Below are positions 41,957 through 50,626 of a DNA stretch of 64,000 bases, piece by piece. The stretch is from JAFAMB01 sp963775805. GTDB taxonomy: Bacteria; Verrucomicrobiota; Verrucomicrobiia; Chthoniobacterales; JAFAMB01. The DNA is taken from the NCBI GenBank assembly GCA_963775805.1, contig CAVZKG010000002.1, positions 434,001-498,000 on the forward strand, given 5' to 3'. Within the stretch, counting starts at the first letter, position 1; every line of letters begins with the position of its first letter. The notes under the pieces were generated by a model. That model did not search any database. It had not been told where the DNA came from and worked only from the letters and a program-made list of their open reading frames with translations. The translations under genes were made by a program, and so were the position numbers.

Positions 41957-42480
41957 CCCGCGTTTGGACCTGCCTTATTTCTGCCGTTTGTTGTTTGATT
42001 TCAATCACCGCCTCCGGGCAGTCTCCGAAAGCAAGAGCGGGAACTCCGCCGCCTCCTTCGGTTCCCAGACCGGCTCCGAATTTTCTCTGGAGCGGCATCA
42101 ATGGGAAAGTCCGCAGTCTTCGTGATCTGCGAGGACATCCGGTGGTGCTCATTTTTGCTGAAAATCCGACTCAGAAAGTCTTTATCAAGCAGGTCAGGGA
42201 GCTAAACCGCCGTTCGCGACAATTGACATCGCGGTACACGCTGTTTTTTGTCGCATTTACCAGGGAAACAGGGGCTGTGTTACGGACAGAAATTCCATTC
42301 GTGATTCTTCCTGATCCCGGCTCTACCGCTGACGCCTATCGGGTCGGAGATTTCGGGATAGCGATTATCAGTCCGGACGGGAATGTCGACTACGCGACCG
42401 ATCATTGGATAACGGGGCAGCGGGTCCTTGATGTGATCGTCAACAGTTACGAGTCGCAGGTCCACGGACGCCGGCTTTAG
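41953..42480 (+). CDS. Secreted thioredoxin-fold-like protein without CxxC
   Basis: 175 residues. A signal peptide (about 1-22, VWTCLISAVCCLISITASG) and a Pro-rich spacer (TPPPPSVPRPAPNF) precede a thioredoxin/peroxiredoxin-like domain: WSGINGKVRSLRDLRGHPVV, LIFAENPTQK, YTLFFVAF, EIPFVILPDPG, and FGIAIISPDGNVDY as in AhpC/TSA folds. The redox Cys position is occupied by NPTQK, so thiol chemistry is unlikely. It is coupled to frr by a 4-nt overlap. Its function is unknown; a role as a structural or binding protein in the envelope is possible. Confidence 0.65.
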   Translation: MTRVWTCLISAVCCLISITASGQSPKARAGTPPPPSVPRPAPNFLWSGINGKVRSLRDLRGHPVVLIFAENPTQKVFIKQVRELNRRSRQLTSRYTLFFVAFTRETGAVLRTEIPFVILPDPGSTADAYRVGDFGIAIISPDGNVDYATDHWITGQRVLDVIVNSYESQVHGRRL

Positions 42481-42506
42481 CGAACGCGAATGTCTGCACT
42501 CCGTGT

Positions 42507-42534
42507 GCATTTCTCAAGGGGACGTGAGAAATGC
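42507..42534. repeat. REP-like palindrome, copy 3
   Basis: GCATTTCTCA, 8-nt loop, TGAGAAATGC; 10-bp perfect arms 27 bp after the thioredoxin-like gene. Same family as the copies at 23672-23700 and 37509-37530. Confidence 0.7.
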
Positions 42535-42620
42535 GGGCTAGCGGGCCAAGGCGCCCGTCAGACTTAAGCGGAATGCAGTCTTTGAGGCAGTGACTTGCGA
42601 TTGCGTGAAAAGGAGTTTGA

Positions 42621-43583
42621 ATGGCCGGCCATCGGTACGGGAGGATCGCTTTGTTTCAGAATCTTGCGAGCGGGTCTCTCAAACCGGAGTCGCATCGCCG
42701 GGTGCTTGAACGTCTGGAATCGATTGGCGATTCCGTGCTGGAAGTCACGGTTGAGCCGGCTCTCAACTTGGCCGCGAGAGCTGCGGAGATCGCTGGGGAG
42801 AAGTATGACCTTGTCGTTGTTGCTGGTGGGGATGGAACGGTCCGGGAAGTTGCCGGAGCGCTCGTGCAGACCGATATACCGCTGGCAATTGTCCCCTTGG
42901 GAACGTTCAATAATTTGGCACTCAGCCTGAAACTCCCGGCAGATACCGATGCGGTTTGTGACTTGATCGAGGCCGGCTTGACCCGGCAGATCGATGTCGG
43001 GATCGCGGACAGTCGTCATCCATTTTTTGAAGGCGCCGGTGTTGGTGTTGACGCGGATTTGTTCCCGATCGGAGAAGAAATGAAAAGCGGCCGGTTTCAT
43101 GGTATCGGTCGTGCCCTGGAACTAGCACTCTTCCATCGGCAAGCCTCCCTTGAACTACGATTCGACCGCCCGGTGGCCGCTGCTTACAAACATTCTTTCC
43201 TGGGCGCCGCCCCTCTTAGACGCCGCCGGCACCGGTTTCTCGGCCTCAAAACAAGAGTCCGCTTGCGCTGTTCGTTTGTGGCGATTGGCAACGGGCCATA
43301 TTACGGAGGGAATTTCAATGTCTGCCCGGGAGCGATCCTTGACGACGGACTTTTCTCGATCGCGGTTTATCGAGATTTCAGCAAGCTCGAGTTGCTACGT
43401 CATTTCTGGGCGATCAGTGGCGGGCATCGGCATTACAATCCGAAGATGGAAATGTTCACCGTTCAAAGCGTGGAAATCTGGTCTGGAAAACGTTTGTCGG
43501 TGCACGTGGACGGGCATTCGATCGGCACGACTCCGGTCCGGTTCGAGGTCCTTCCGAAAGCGCTAAAGGTCATTACGGGTTGA
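42621..43583 (+). CDS. Diacylglycerol/lipid kinase family protein (YegS/DgkB-like)
   Basis: 320 residues. The catalytic glycine-rich GGDGT is in LVVVAGGDGTVREVAGAL, followed by PLGTFNNLALSL (the family PLGT.N..A motif, here with Phe for the usual Gly/Ala) and a C-terminal beta-sandwich (CSFVAIGNGPYYGGNFNVCP, DGLFSIAVYRDFS, VHVDGHSIGTTP as the D-G metal region). It phosphorylates lipids such as diacylglycerol at the membrane face. It ends 11 bp inside the convergent response-regulator gene. Confidence 0.88.
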   Translation: MAGHRYGRIALFQNLASGSLKPESHRRVLERLESIGDSVLEVTVEPALNLAARAAEIAGEKYDLVVVAGGDGTVREVAGALVQTDIPLAIVPLGTFNNLALSLKLPADTDAVCDLIEAGLTRQIDVGIADSRHPFFEGAGVGVDADLFPIGEEMKSGRFHGIGRALELALFHRQASLELRFDRPVAAAYKHSFLGAAPLRRRRHRFLGLKTRVRLRCSFVAIGNGPYYGGNFNVCPGAILDDGLFSIAVYRDFSKLELLRHFWAISGGHRHYNPKMEMFTVQSVEIWSGKRLSVHVDGHSIGTTPVRFEVLPKALKVITG

Positions 43584-44529
43584 GAACCGCCAACGCGGCG
43601 CGGGCGGCGGCGGTGCGCGTTTCCACCCCGAGCTTCATGAACAGATTGTTCGCGTGTTTCTTTACCGTGTTGATTGACGATTCGAGAATGATCGCTATTT
43701 CGGGATTCGTTTTTCCTTCTGCTATCCAATACAGAACTTCCGCTTCGCGTGCGGTCAATCCGAGCGCGAGCAATGCCTTGGGTCCTTTATCGCCGTTTCG
43801 ATACTCGATTCGCATCATCGAGAGGTTGGCGGAATTTGCGATTGGGAACCGTGCAATTTCAATTTCGCCGCGTTTTTTGTCCACCACGTTCATAGGCACG
43901 TGATTGTTCCCCAGGGTGAGCCAGGAACGAACCTCCGCTGGCAGCCGATGAATCGTGCCGGATGGGAAAAAAGCGCTTAGGAGCAGTTGCGCCTGGCGTG
44001 TCGCAAAGAGTATCACCCCTTCTTGATCGGAGACCAGAACCGCTTGTTCCAGGGAAGCCTCCAGCTGTTTCTCCGCGTCGAGCCGAAGTTCGATTTCTTC
44101 TGCGAGAAGTTCGTTCTTTTGGATGAGACTACGATTCGCTGATTCCAGTTCGGATTGCAGCTCACGTATCTGCAGGTGGATGTTCAAGCGAGCCAGGACC
44201 TCTGCCGGTTGAATGGGCTTCGTGAGAAAATCAACCGCCCCAGCTTCGAACGCTGCGAGCTTGCTCGAAAGCTCGTCGGCAGCAGTCATCATCAGGATCG
44301 GAATATGTTTCCAGGCCTCCTCGGCCTTAATCCTTCGACAAGTCTCGATTCCATCCATCCCCGGCATCATCAGGTCGAGAAGGATCAGATCCGGGAGTTC
44401 GCGCTTCAGTTGTTCGATTCCGCGGCATCCGCTATCAGCGACCAGGACGCGATAACCCGATTCGTGCAACAACCCAAGCAGAACGTCCACGTTCGCCGGG
44501 ATATCGTCTACCGCCATGACGGTTTTCAT
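43573..44529 (-). CDS. Response regulator, REC - coiled coil - PAS-like - LuxR HTH
   Basis: 318 residues. The receiver (1-120) has MAVDDIP, the phospho-acceptor Asp near 53 in LILLDLMMPGMDGIE and the Lys in FLTKP. A coiled coil of about 40 residues (QIRELQSELESANRSLIQKN) follows, then a PAS-like region (about 165-245, AVLVSDQEGVILFAT) and a LuxR-type HTH (about 255-316, LGLTAREAEVLYWIAEGKTN, INTVKKHANNLF). It is a DNA-binding response regulator with an extra sensing module. No kinase gene is adjacent; the partner could be the hybrid kinase at the window start or another. Confidence 0.88.
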   Translation of the reverse strand: MKTVMAVDDIPANVDVLLGLLHESGYRVLVADSGCRGIEQLKRELPDLILLDLMMPGMDGIETCRRIKAEEAWKHIPILMMTAADELSSKLAAFEAGAVDFLTKPIQPAEVLARLNIHLQIRELQSELESANRSLIQKNELLAEEIELRLDAEKQLEASLEQAVLVSDQEGVILFATRQAQLLLSAFFPSGTIHRLPAEVRSWLTLGNNHVPMNVVDKKRGEIEIARFPIANSANLSMMRIEYRNGDKGPKALLALGLTAREAEVLYWIAEGKTNPEIAIILESSINTVKKHANNLFMKLGVETRTAAARAALAVLNP

Positions 44530-44902
44530 CAGGATTCCTGGTTTAGGTGGAATACGTTTTGCGTCCGTTCAGGAAAGGTTTCGGCGTAATCGATTACTAA
44601 GGCTTGGGTTGGAGGATTCATTGAGAAGAGGAGAGAATGTCAGCCGGGGCGCATGCCTCTGTGGCAAATCGGTTCCATGATTCTGTGCGCCCTGATGGTT
44701 TGCACATTGTCACCGATTGAACGGGCGTAGTCTCTAACCCGTTCGTAGTAGATTTGAAGATTTATTCCGGGTACGAGCAGTAGTTCGCAAATATTCTGGG
44801 AGAGATGAATCGCGCGGCGCTGCGGTGCAAGTCGCGGTCATACTTTCCCCGGGGGAATTCCAGTTGATTTACCGGTTATGTCGACCGATTTTTGGTTCCC
44901 TT
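44530..44902. other. Intergenic region upstream of leuC
   Basis: About 370 bp between the divergent response regulator and leuC. No gene, repeat, leader peptide or riboswitch could be recognised. It must contain promoters for both. Confidence 0.35.
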
Positions 44903-46273
44903 ATGACGCTGACCGAGAAGATATTAGCCAGAGCGAGCGGCCGAACCGGCGTGGATGCCGGAGACAATGTTTGGGTCAATGCGGACATCCTGCTCACTCA
45001 CGATGTGTGTGGACCGGGCAGCATCGGGGTATTCAAACGTGAATTCGGCCAGAACGCCAAGGTCTGGGATCCAACCAAAATCGTCATCATTCCTGACCAC
45101 TATATCTTTACGGCAGACAGGCTTTCCAATCGGAACGTCGATGTTCTCCGGGATTTCGCGAAGGAGCAGGGGCTTCCCTATTTTTACGATGTCATTGACG
45201 ACCCGAACGGACATTGGACGTTCAACGCGGCTCGTGGTCAACTCGGGCGTCAGCATGGCTCGCGGTACCAAGGGGTTTGTCATGCAGCTCTTCCTCAACG
45301 TGGGCACGCGCGCCCTGGTGAAGTGTTGTTTGGGACTGATTCGCACACCTGCATGGCTGGAGCTTTCGGCGAATTTGCGACCGGCATCGGCAACACGGAC
45401 GCAGGTTTTATTTTGGGGACCGGCAAATTGTTGGTCAAGGTGCCGGAAACGATGCGCTTTTACCTGGAAGGCGAATTGCCGAAAGGTGTGATGGCGAAGG
45501 ATGTTATTCTCAATGTTATCGGTGATATCGGTTTCGACGGTGCGACCTACCGGGCAATGCAGTGGGAAGGTCCGGGTGCCTCAGCGCTAAGCATTGACGA
45601 CCGCATGACGATCGCGAATATGGCGATCGAAGCCGGAGGCAAAAACGGAATATTTCCCGCCGACGCGAAGACGTTTGCGTATGTCGATGAACGTGCGCGG
45701 CTCAACGGTACAAAAGCGACCTATGAACCGGTCGAACTCGACAAAGAGCAGAACCTGATTTTCGACAAGGTCTATGATCTTTCGAAACTCGAGCCGACTG
45801 TTGCGATGCATCCGAATCCGGGTAACCGAGCATTGGCAAAAGCGCTGGAGCACGTGCGTCTGGATCGCGCATATATCGGGTCCTGCACCGGTGGCAAGAC
45901 GAGCGATTTTGTGGCGTTTGCAGAGGTCGTAAACGGCAAGCACGTGCAGATCGAAACCTACGGGGTGCCTGCGACATCGGAAGTAGTCAACGAATTGAAG
46001 CAAGCGCGGCTGGGCAGTGCTGCGGTCTGGGATGTCCTCGTCGACGCCGGTGTCCGAATGACCGAGAATGCCTCGTGCGCTGCTTGTCTGGGTGGTCCGC
46101 AGGATACATTCGGCCGGTTAAATACGCCTCTAACCTGCATCAGTGCGACGAATCGCAACTTCCCGGGACGAATGGGCAGCAAGGAATCCAAAGTCTATCT
46201 GGCGAGCCCGTACACGGTTGCAGCTTCGGCTCTCACGGGTCGAGTGACAGACCCTCGTGAATACATTGGTTGA
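44903..46273 (+). CDS. leuC: 3-isopropylmalate dehydratase large subunit LeuC
   Basis: 456 residues from the ATG at 44903 (MTLTEKILARASGRTGVDAG); the frame is open to 44825 but lacks coding character there. It has the aconitase-fold [4Fe-4S] ligands in GSCTGGKTSDF and ENASCAACLGG. IIPDHYIFTADRLS, FGTDSHTCMAGAFGEFATGI and GKLLVKVPETMRF are typical of the LeuC/homoaconitase group that includes archaeal-type enzymes. It isomerises 2- and 3-isopropylmalate in leucine synthesis with LeuD, whose gene starts 5 nt later. Confidence 0.95.
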   Translation: MTLTEKILARASGRTGVDAGDNVWVNADILLTHDVCGPGSIGVFKREFGQNAKVWDPTKIVIIPDHYIFTADRLSNRNVDVLRDFAKEQGLPYFYDVIDDPNGHWTFNAARGQLGRQHGSRYQGVCHAALPQRGHARPGEVLFGTDSHTCMAGAFGEFATGIGNTDAGFILGTGKLLVKVPETMRFYLEGELPKGVMAKDVILNVIGDIGFDGATYRAMQWEGPGASALSIDDRMTIANMAIEAGGKNGIFPADAKTFAYVDERARLNGTKATYEPVELDKEQNLIFDKVYDLSKLEPTVAMHPNPGNRALAKALEHVRLDRAYIGSCTGGKTSDFVAFAEVVNGKHVQIETYGVPATSEVVNELKQARLGSAAVWDVLVDAGVRMTENASCAACLGGPQDTFGRLNTPLTCISATNRNFPGRMGSKESKVYLASPYTVAASALTGRVTDPREYIG

Positions 46274-46278
46274 CCGAT

Positions 46279-46824
46279 ATGCCAAACAAACTCACAAGTC
46301 CGGTTTATGTGGTGTCTGACAACATTGACACCGACCAGATTATTCCTGCGCAGTACCTGACACTCGTGCCGACGATTCCAGACGAGTACGAGAAACTCGG
46401 TTCCTACGCGATGGTTGGACTTCCAGACGAACTCTATCCAATTCAGTTTATAACCGCAGGAACGGCTAAGACCGATTATAAGATCATCGTTGCCGGCAAA
46501 AATTTTGGCTGCGGGAGCTCACGCGAGCACGCGCCGATCGCGCTCGGCGCGGCCGGAGTCGACGCGGTTATTGCCGAATCTTATGCGCGGATTTTTTTCC
46601 GCAACAGCGTTGCCACCGGCGAGCTCTATCCGTACGAAGCGCGTGAGCGGTTGATCGACACAGTGAAGACCGGCGATGTCGCCACGCTCGATTTCGATAA
46701 CGACACTCTTGAGATCAACGGGACCGTTCATCAACTGAAACCGATGGGTGACGTGCGACCGGTGATTGACGCCGGCGGGTTATTCAATTACGCCCGACAA
46801 ACAGGCATGATCGCCAAGAGTTGA
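46279..46824 (+). CDS. leuD: 3-isopropylmalate dehydratase small subunit LeuD
   Basis: 181 residues from the ATG at 46279; a TTG at 46270 overlapping the leuC stop is possible. It has DNIDTDQIIPAQYLTLVPT at the start, the swivel-domain signature FGCGSSREHAPIALGAAGVD, and AESYARIFFRNSVATGELYP. This is the short LeuD type that pairs with the LeuC form upstream. Both form the heterodimeric isopropylmalate isomerase. Confidence 0.95.
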   Translation: MPNKLTSPVYVVSDNIDTDQIIPAQYLTLVPTIPDEYEKLGSYAMVGLPDELYPIQFITAGTAKTDYKIIVAGKNFGCGSSREHAPIALGAAGVDAVIAESYARIFFRNSVATGELYPYEARERLIDTVKTGDVATLDFDNDTLEINGTVHQLKPMGDVRPVIDAGGLFNYARQTGMIAKS

Positions 46825-46870
46825 TCGGGCCCTAAAGCGATTTTCGGTCGGTGTTCGCTTCATCCGTTGC

Positions 46871-47809
46871 ATGAAGATTTCGATCATCACTGCGTCACTG
46901 AATCGGAAAGAGTTCATTGGTGCGGCGATCGAGAGCGTTCTGGCTCAGAAGTTTGCGGATTTCGAGCACTGGATTATTGACGGTGGATCCACCGATGGCA
47001 CTCTGGAATACCTGAAGCAGTACCCGCATTTGAAGGTGGTGTCGGAGCCGGATCGCGGGGTGTACGACGCGTGGAACAAGGGGATTGATCGGGTAACCGG
47101 GGACTTGGTTGGGATTCTGAACAGCGACGACGTCTACGCGGCTCATGCGTTTGAGAATTGCGCGAGACTTATAGCCAGATCACCATTTGCTCAGGTGGTA
47201 TCGGGTGGTTGCCAGATATTTCGAAAAGGGCCTCGAAGCAACGAGATCGAGATGCATCGATATCAGGATCCTTCGCGATATCGTCTTTCTCTTCGGAATG
47301 CGACGCTTGGTTTGCCGATCATCAACGGCCGGTTTTTTCGGCGTTCGGTATTTGAAAGATTCGGGCGATTTAACCTCGATTATCCGGTCGCCTCGGATCG
47401 GGAGTTTTTGATCAGGATGTCGCTGGCGGGAACGACGGATGTTTGTTCGTCCGAAGTCTTCTATCGCTATCTTTGGCATAGCGGTTCTCTCACGATGAAC
47501 GCGGGGAACAAGACCATGCTGAATGGTATTGAGGATGGTCTGAAGATTGTCCGTGCAACGCGTGAGAACAACAGGTTGCGGAACGAAGCGGATGAGGACC
47601 TTCGCGATTGGCGCCGTGAACTCCTTGCCACGAGAGTGATGGTTTACGCGGTGATGAAGGAAAGAGGGAAGACATTCGAGCTGGCAAAAGAGGCGATGGC
47701 GACTGATCCCTCCTGGCTGTTTGCTTTTGTACGTTGTGGGACACTCGCCGCGGCCCGCCGTGCGCGAACCAAGCTCCGCACCTGGCGCGAAAACTGGAAA
47801 GCAAGGTGA
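46871..47809 (+). CDS. Glycosyltransferase family 2
   Basis: 312 residues. A GT-A N-terminal domain has KISIITASLNRKEFIGAAIE, the nucleotide-sugar region WIIDGGSTDGTLEYL and the metal-binding DxD-like GILNSDDVYAAHAF; an acceptor-side SDREFLIRMSL follows. It is probably cytoplasmic or membrane-associated and adds a sugar to a surface glycan. The next gene, a GT4, starts within its stop codon (GTGA), so the two are coupled. Confidence 0.9.
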   Translation: MKISIITASLNRKEFIGAAIESVLAQKFADFEHWIIDGGSTDGTLEYLKQYPHLKVVSEPDRGVYDAWNKGIDRVTGDLVGILNSDDVYAAHAFENCARLIARSPFAQVVSGGCQIFRKGPRSNEIEMHRYQDPSRYRLSLRNATLGLPIINGRFFRRSVFERFGRFNLDYPVASDREFLIRMSLAGTTDVCSSEVFYRYLWHSGSLTMNAGNKTMLNGIEDGLKIVRATRENNRLRNEADEDLRDWRRELLATRVMVYAVMKERGKTFELAKEAMATDPSWLFAFVRCGTLAAARRARTKLRTWRENWKAR

Positions 47810-48912
47810 ATAGTCTGGGACGGAAGATTCGGGTATTGCACCTGATCGATAGCCTCGACTTGGGTGGTGCACAGACCGCCCTGTTTGCATGGCTCAACGA
47901 GCATGATCGAAGCCGGTTCGACGTGCATCTCGCTTCGATTCACGGTACGTCCGAGAGTCTTTTCTATCATCGGGCAAACGAACTCCAAATTCCGGTGCTT
48001 CCGCTTTCTCCGCGGCGTTGGTTACCGCTTTACGCTTATCGGTTGCCGATCCAGCTGATCATCAACCGCTACGATATCGTTCATTGTCATCTATTCGCGT
48101 CGAATTGGATCGGCAAACCACTGGCTCGTCTCCTCGGAGTGCCGGTTGTCGTTTCGGAGGATCAATGTAACGACGCGTTTCGAAGTGGATCAGCGTTGGT
48201 TACCCGCATCGACCGATTCGCGAATCGTTTTTGCGATCAGGTCTTCGCGGTTTCACGAAGTATTCGGGATTACCTGGTCGAGCATGAACAAGTACCGCCC
48301 GGGAAGATTCGAGTGATTCCAAATGGATTGCCCGAAACGCCGCCGCCGCCACCGCGTCAATTCTCCAAAAAACGTATCGGAGGTGCCGGCCGGCTCGTTT
48401 CTCAAAAAAACTTTGAGCGATTTCTTCGGATTGCCCGCCATCTCCAAGGTCTTGATCAAACGTACGAATTCAAGATCGCCGGGTATGGTCCGATGGAGGA
48501 GACGTTACGGAGTTTAGCAAAGCAATTGGGAGTGAAAATGGAATGGCTCGGAGCGCAGCCGGCTCTTGATCGCTTTTTCCAGGAAATCGATCTCTTTTTG
48601 CTGACATCCGATTTTGAGGGGTTGCCAATGACTGTACTCGAAGCATTGCAAGCTGGAGTCCCGGTCGCGGCGATGGCGGTTGATGGTATCAAAGAGGAGT
48701 TTGTCGACGAAGTAGCGTTGCTGACCCCGTCATCAGGCGATTTCGAGATCGCCCAGCGCATCGACGCTTTGATGGCGGACCCGGAGGCGCTTCACTCTCA
48801 AACCCAACGAGGGTTCGCACTTGTCTCGAGCCGGTTTTCGGCCAGAAACCAGATCCGTGAGATCGAAAGTGTGTACATTGATTTGCTGACGAGGAAGAGG
48901 AGGCTTGAGTAG
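47806..48912 (+). CDS. Glycosyltransferase family 4
   Basis: 368 residues from the GTG at 47806 (GTGA overlap with the GT2 stop, AAGG ribosome-binding site just upstream). The longer frame from 47734 lies inside GT2. GT-B fold: IRVLHLIDSLDLGGAQTALF at the N-terminus, VVSEDQCNDAF, VIPNGLPE, GAGRLVSQKNFERFLRIARH, and the donor-site LTSDFEGLPMTVLEALQAGV with the EGLP glutamate. It presumably acts with the GT2 enzyme on the same glycan. Confidence 0.9.
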   Translation: MNSLGRKIRVLHLIDSLDLGGAQTALFAWLNEHDRSRFDVHLASIHGTSESLFYHRANELQIPVLPLSPRRWLPLYAYRLPIQLIINRYDIVHCHLFASNWIGKPLARLLGVPVVVSEDQCNDAFRSGSALVTRIDRFANRFCDQVFAVSRSIRDYLVEHEQVPPGKIRVIPNGLPETPPPPPRQFSKKRIGGAGRLVSQKNFERFLRIARHLQGLDQTYEFKIAGYGPMEETLRSLAKQLGVKMEWLGAQPALDRFFQEIDLFLLTSDFEGLPMTVLEALQAGVPVAAMAVDGIKEEFVDEVALLTPSSGDFEIAQRIDALMADPEALHSQTQRGFALVSSRFSARNQIREIESVYIDLLTRKRRLE

Positions 48913-49254
48913 CGGCGTGGGATATGGCGGAAGGCTGTGCATTCCGGGGAGGAGTTCACCACGGAGGCACAGCGCGGCGAAGCCGCAAGCAAATGAATGC
49001 GGTGTCGGCGTGTGGGGGTATCGGCGTGTCGGCGAATAACTAGTGGAATTGGCATCTCATTCTGCTCTGCTTTGGAAGATTCCCGAAGAGTCCCGGACAA
49101 GATGATAATAGCCAGGCACGAAAGGGCCCGGAATTGTGAGAAAAACAGCGCCGTCCCATCGGGAGGGTCGAACGGATCCGAGCCACAGCTTCCATCGCCA
49201 AAGCTATCCCATGTATAGAGGCTGGACCTTTGGCCTGGACAGGCGATGCCTGTC
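48913..49254. repeat. Intergenic region with dispersed repeats
   Basis: About 340 bp. It contains ACCACGGAGGCACAG (48959-48973, related to ACAAAGGCACGGAGAGCACAG at about 56630), a GTGTCGGCGTGT...GTGTCGGCG stretch (about 49002-49036) with TGGAATTGGCATC resembling the 21.5-kb region, and the palindrome GGACAGGC-GAT-GCCTGTCC near 49237-49255 beside the glcF stop. No gene seen. Confidence 0.5.
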
Positions 49255-50571
49255 CTACGTTTTTTCGGCGCGGTAGGACATTGCTAAGAGGGTGACTGGA
49301 TGAAACACGTTCAGTTTCTGCCCATTGGTTTTCGCGCCGTTCTCAATTTGCAGATGGCAGCCTGGGTTTGCCGTGGCAACGACGTTCGCACCGGTTTTTG
49401 CGATGTTATTTAGTTTTCTGCCAAGGAGATTACTGGACATTTCGGGCTGGATCAGATTGTAGATACCGGCACTTCCGCAACACCATGTCGATTCGGCCAA
49501 TTCAGCGATTTTCATCCCGGGAATCGATCGCAGGATCTTTCTCGGTTGCGCGGTGATTTTCTGGCCGTGGCACAAATGACATGCTTCGTGGTAAGTCAGT
49601 CGGTCGATCGCGACTCCGGCTGGTCCGGCAGTTGGTGCGCGGAATCCGATCTCCACAAGAAATTCGCTGATGTCTTTGCATTTCCGCGACCAGAGTGCGG
49701 CGCGTTCGGCATAGCGTTTGTCTTCTGCGAGGAGTCGATTGTAGGTTTTCAGGTGCGACCCGCACCCGGCTGCGTTGGTGATGATTGCATCCAGGCCTTC
49801 CAAGTCGAATGTGTCCAGGTTCCGCCTCGCGAGTTCGCGAGCTGTCTCGGCTTCTCCGTTGTGTCCGTGAAGCGATCCGCAGCAGAACTGTTCCGGCGGC
49901 GTGTGCACCTCGCAACCATTGGCCAGAAGGACATCTGCCGTATCGCGGTTAATATTGGAGAAGACCAGGTCCTGGACGCAACCGGTGAGCAATCCAACCC
50001 GATAGCGTGTTTTCCCGCTCGCCGGTTTTTCGACTTCGGCGATAATTTGATTCGAAAATTTTGCCTGAACAGTCGGAGTCTGCGGCTCAAGCTTCTGAAG
50101 GCGCTCTGGGAGGAGTTTCGTCAACTCAAGCCGCCTGAACAAACTCTGCAATCCGGAAGATTGATAAAAGTAGAGAAGCCGTCCGACGAACCGGAGCAGG
50201 CCTGGTCGCGTAAACAAGCCTTTCAACAGCACGGTTCTGGTCCAATCACGCCGCGGATTCGACAAGACGGATGATTGCTCAATCGTGGCGCGCGCAGTCT
50301 CGAAGAGTTGCGAATATTCCACGCCGGCTGGACAAGCGGTCATGCATGCGAGGCAACCGAGGCAAAAGTACATTTCATCGCCGAATAATCTTGTCACTTC
50401 CATCCGGCCGTCGGCGATTGCGCGCATGAGCGCGATTCGGCCGCGCGGACTGTTTCGTTCGAGCCGGGTTGCGTCGTAGGTTGGACAGGTGGGAAGACAG
50501 AAGCCGCAATGCATGCATTGCTGGATAACCGAATAATCCAGCGTTTTAAGCGAGTCATGCGAGGCACTCAT
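49255..50571 (-). CDS. glcF: Glycolate oxidase iron-sulfur subunit GlcF
   Basis: 438 residues. There are two ferredoxin-type 4Fe-4S motifs (QQCMHCGFCLPTCPTYD and CLGCLACMTACPAG) near the N-terminus. Two CCG domains follow: CCGSLHGHNG with its upstream Cys, and HEACHLCHGQK...WCCGSAGIYN. It passes electrons from the GlcD flavoprotein to the membrane quinone pool. It lies downstream of glcD on the same strand, separated by 55 bp; no glcE is present, so GlcD and GlcF form a two-subunit version. Confidence 0.92.
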   Translation of the reverse strand: MSASHDSLKTLDYSVIQQCMHCGFCLPTCPTYDATRLERNSPRGRIALMRAIADGRMEVTRLFGDEMYFCLGCLACMTACPAGVEYSQLFETARATIEQSSVLSNPRRDWTRTVLLKGLFTRPGLLRFVGRLLYFYQSSGLQSLFRRLELTKLLPERLQKLEPQTPTVQAKFSNQIIAEVEKPASGKTRYRVGLLTGCVQDLVFSNINRDTADVLLANGCEVHTPPEQFCCGSLHGHNGEAETARELARRNLDTFDLEGLDAIITNAAGCGSHLKTYNRLLAEDKRYAERAALWSRKCKDISEFLVEIGFRAPTAGPAGVAIDRLTYHEACHLCHGQKITAQPRKILRSIPGMKIAELAESTWCCGSAGIYNLIQPEMSSNLLGRKLNNIAKTGANVVATANPGCHLQIENGAKTNGQKLNVFHPVTLLAMSYRAEKT

Positions 50572-50626
50572 AGAACGAGAACGGAAAGATCAGGCAAGTC
50601 GCGATTGGCCCATTGGAAATGTCCAG

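Noticed and set aside
45220..45330. Possible frameshift in leuC around the GRQHGSRYQGVCHAALP segment
   Set aside because: The frame continues smoothly into conserved GTDSHT sequence and the segment fits the LeuC/homoaconitase group.
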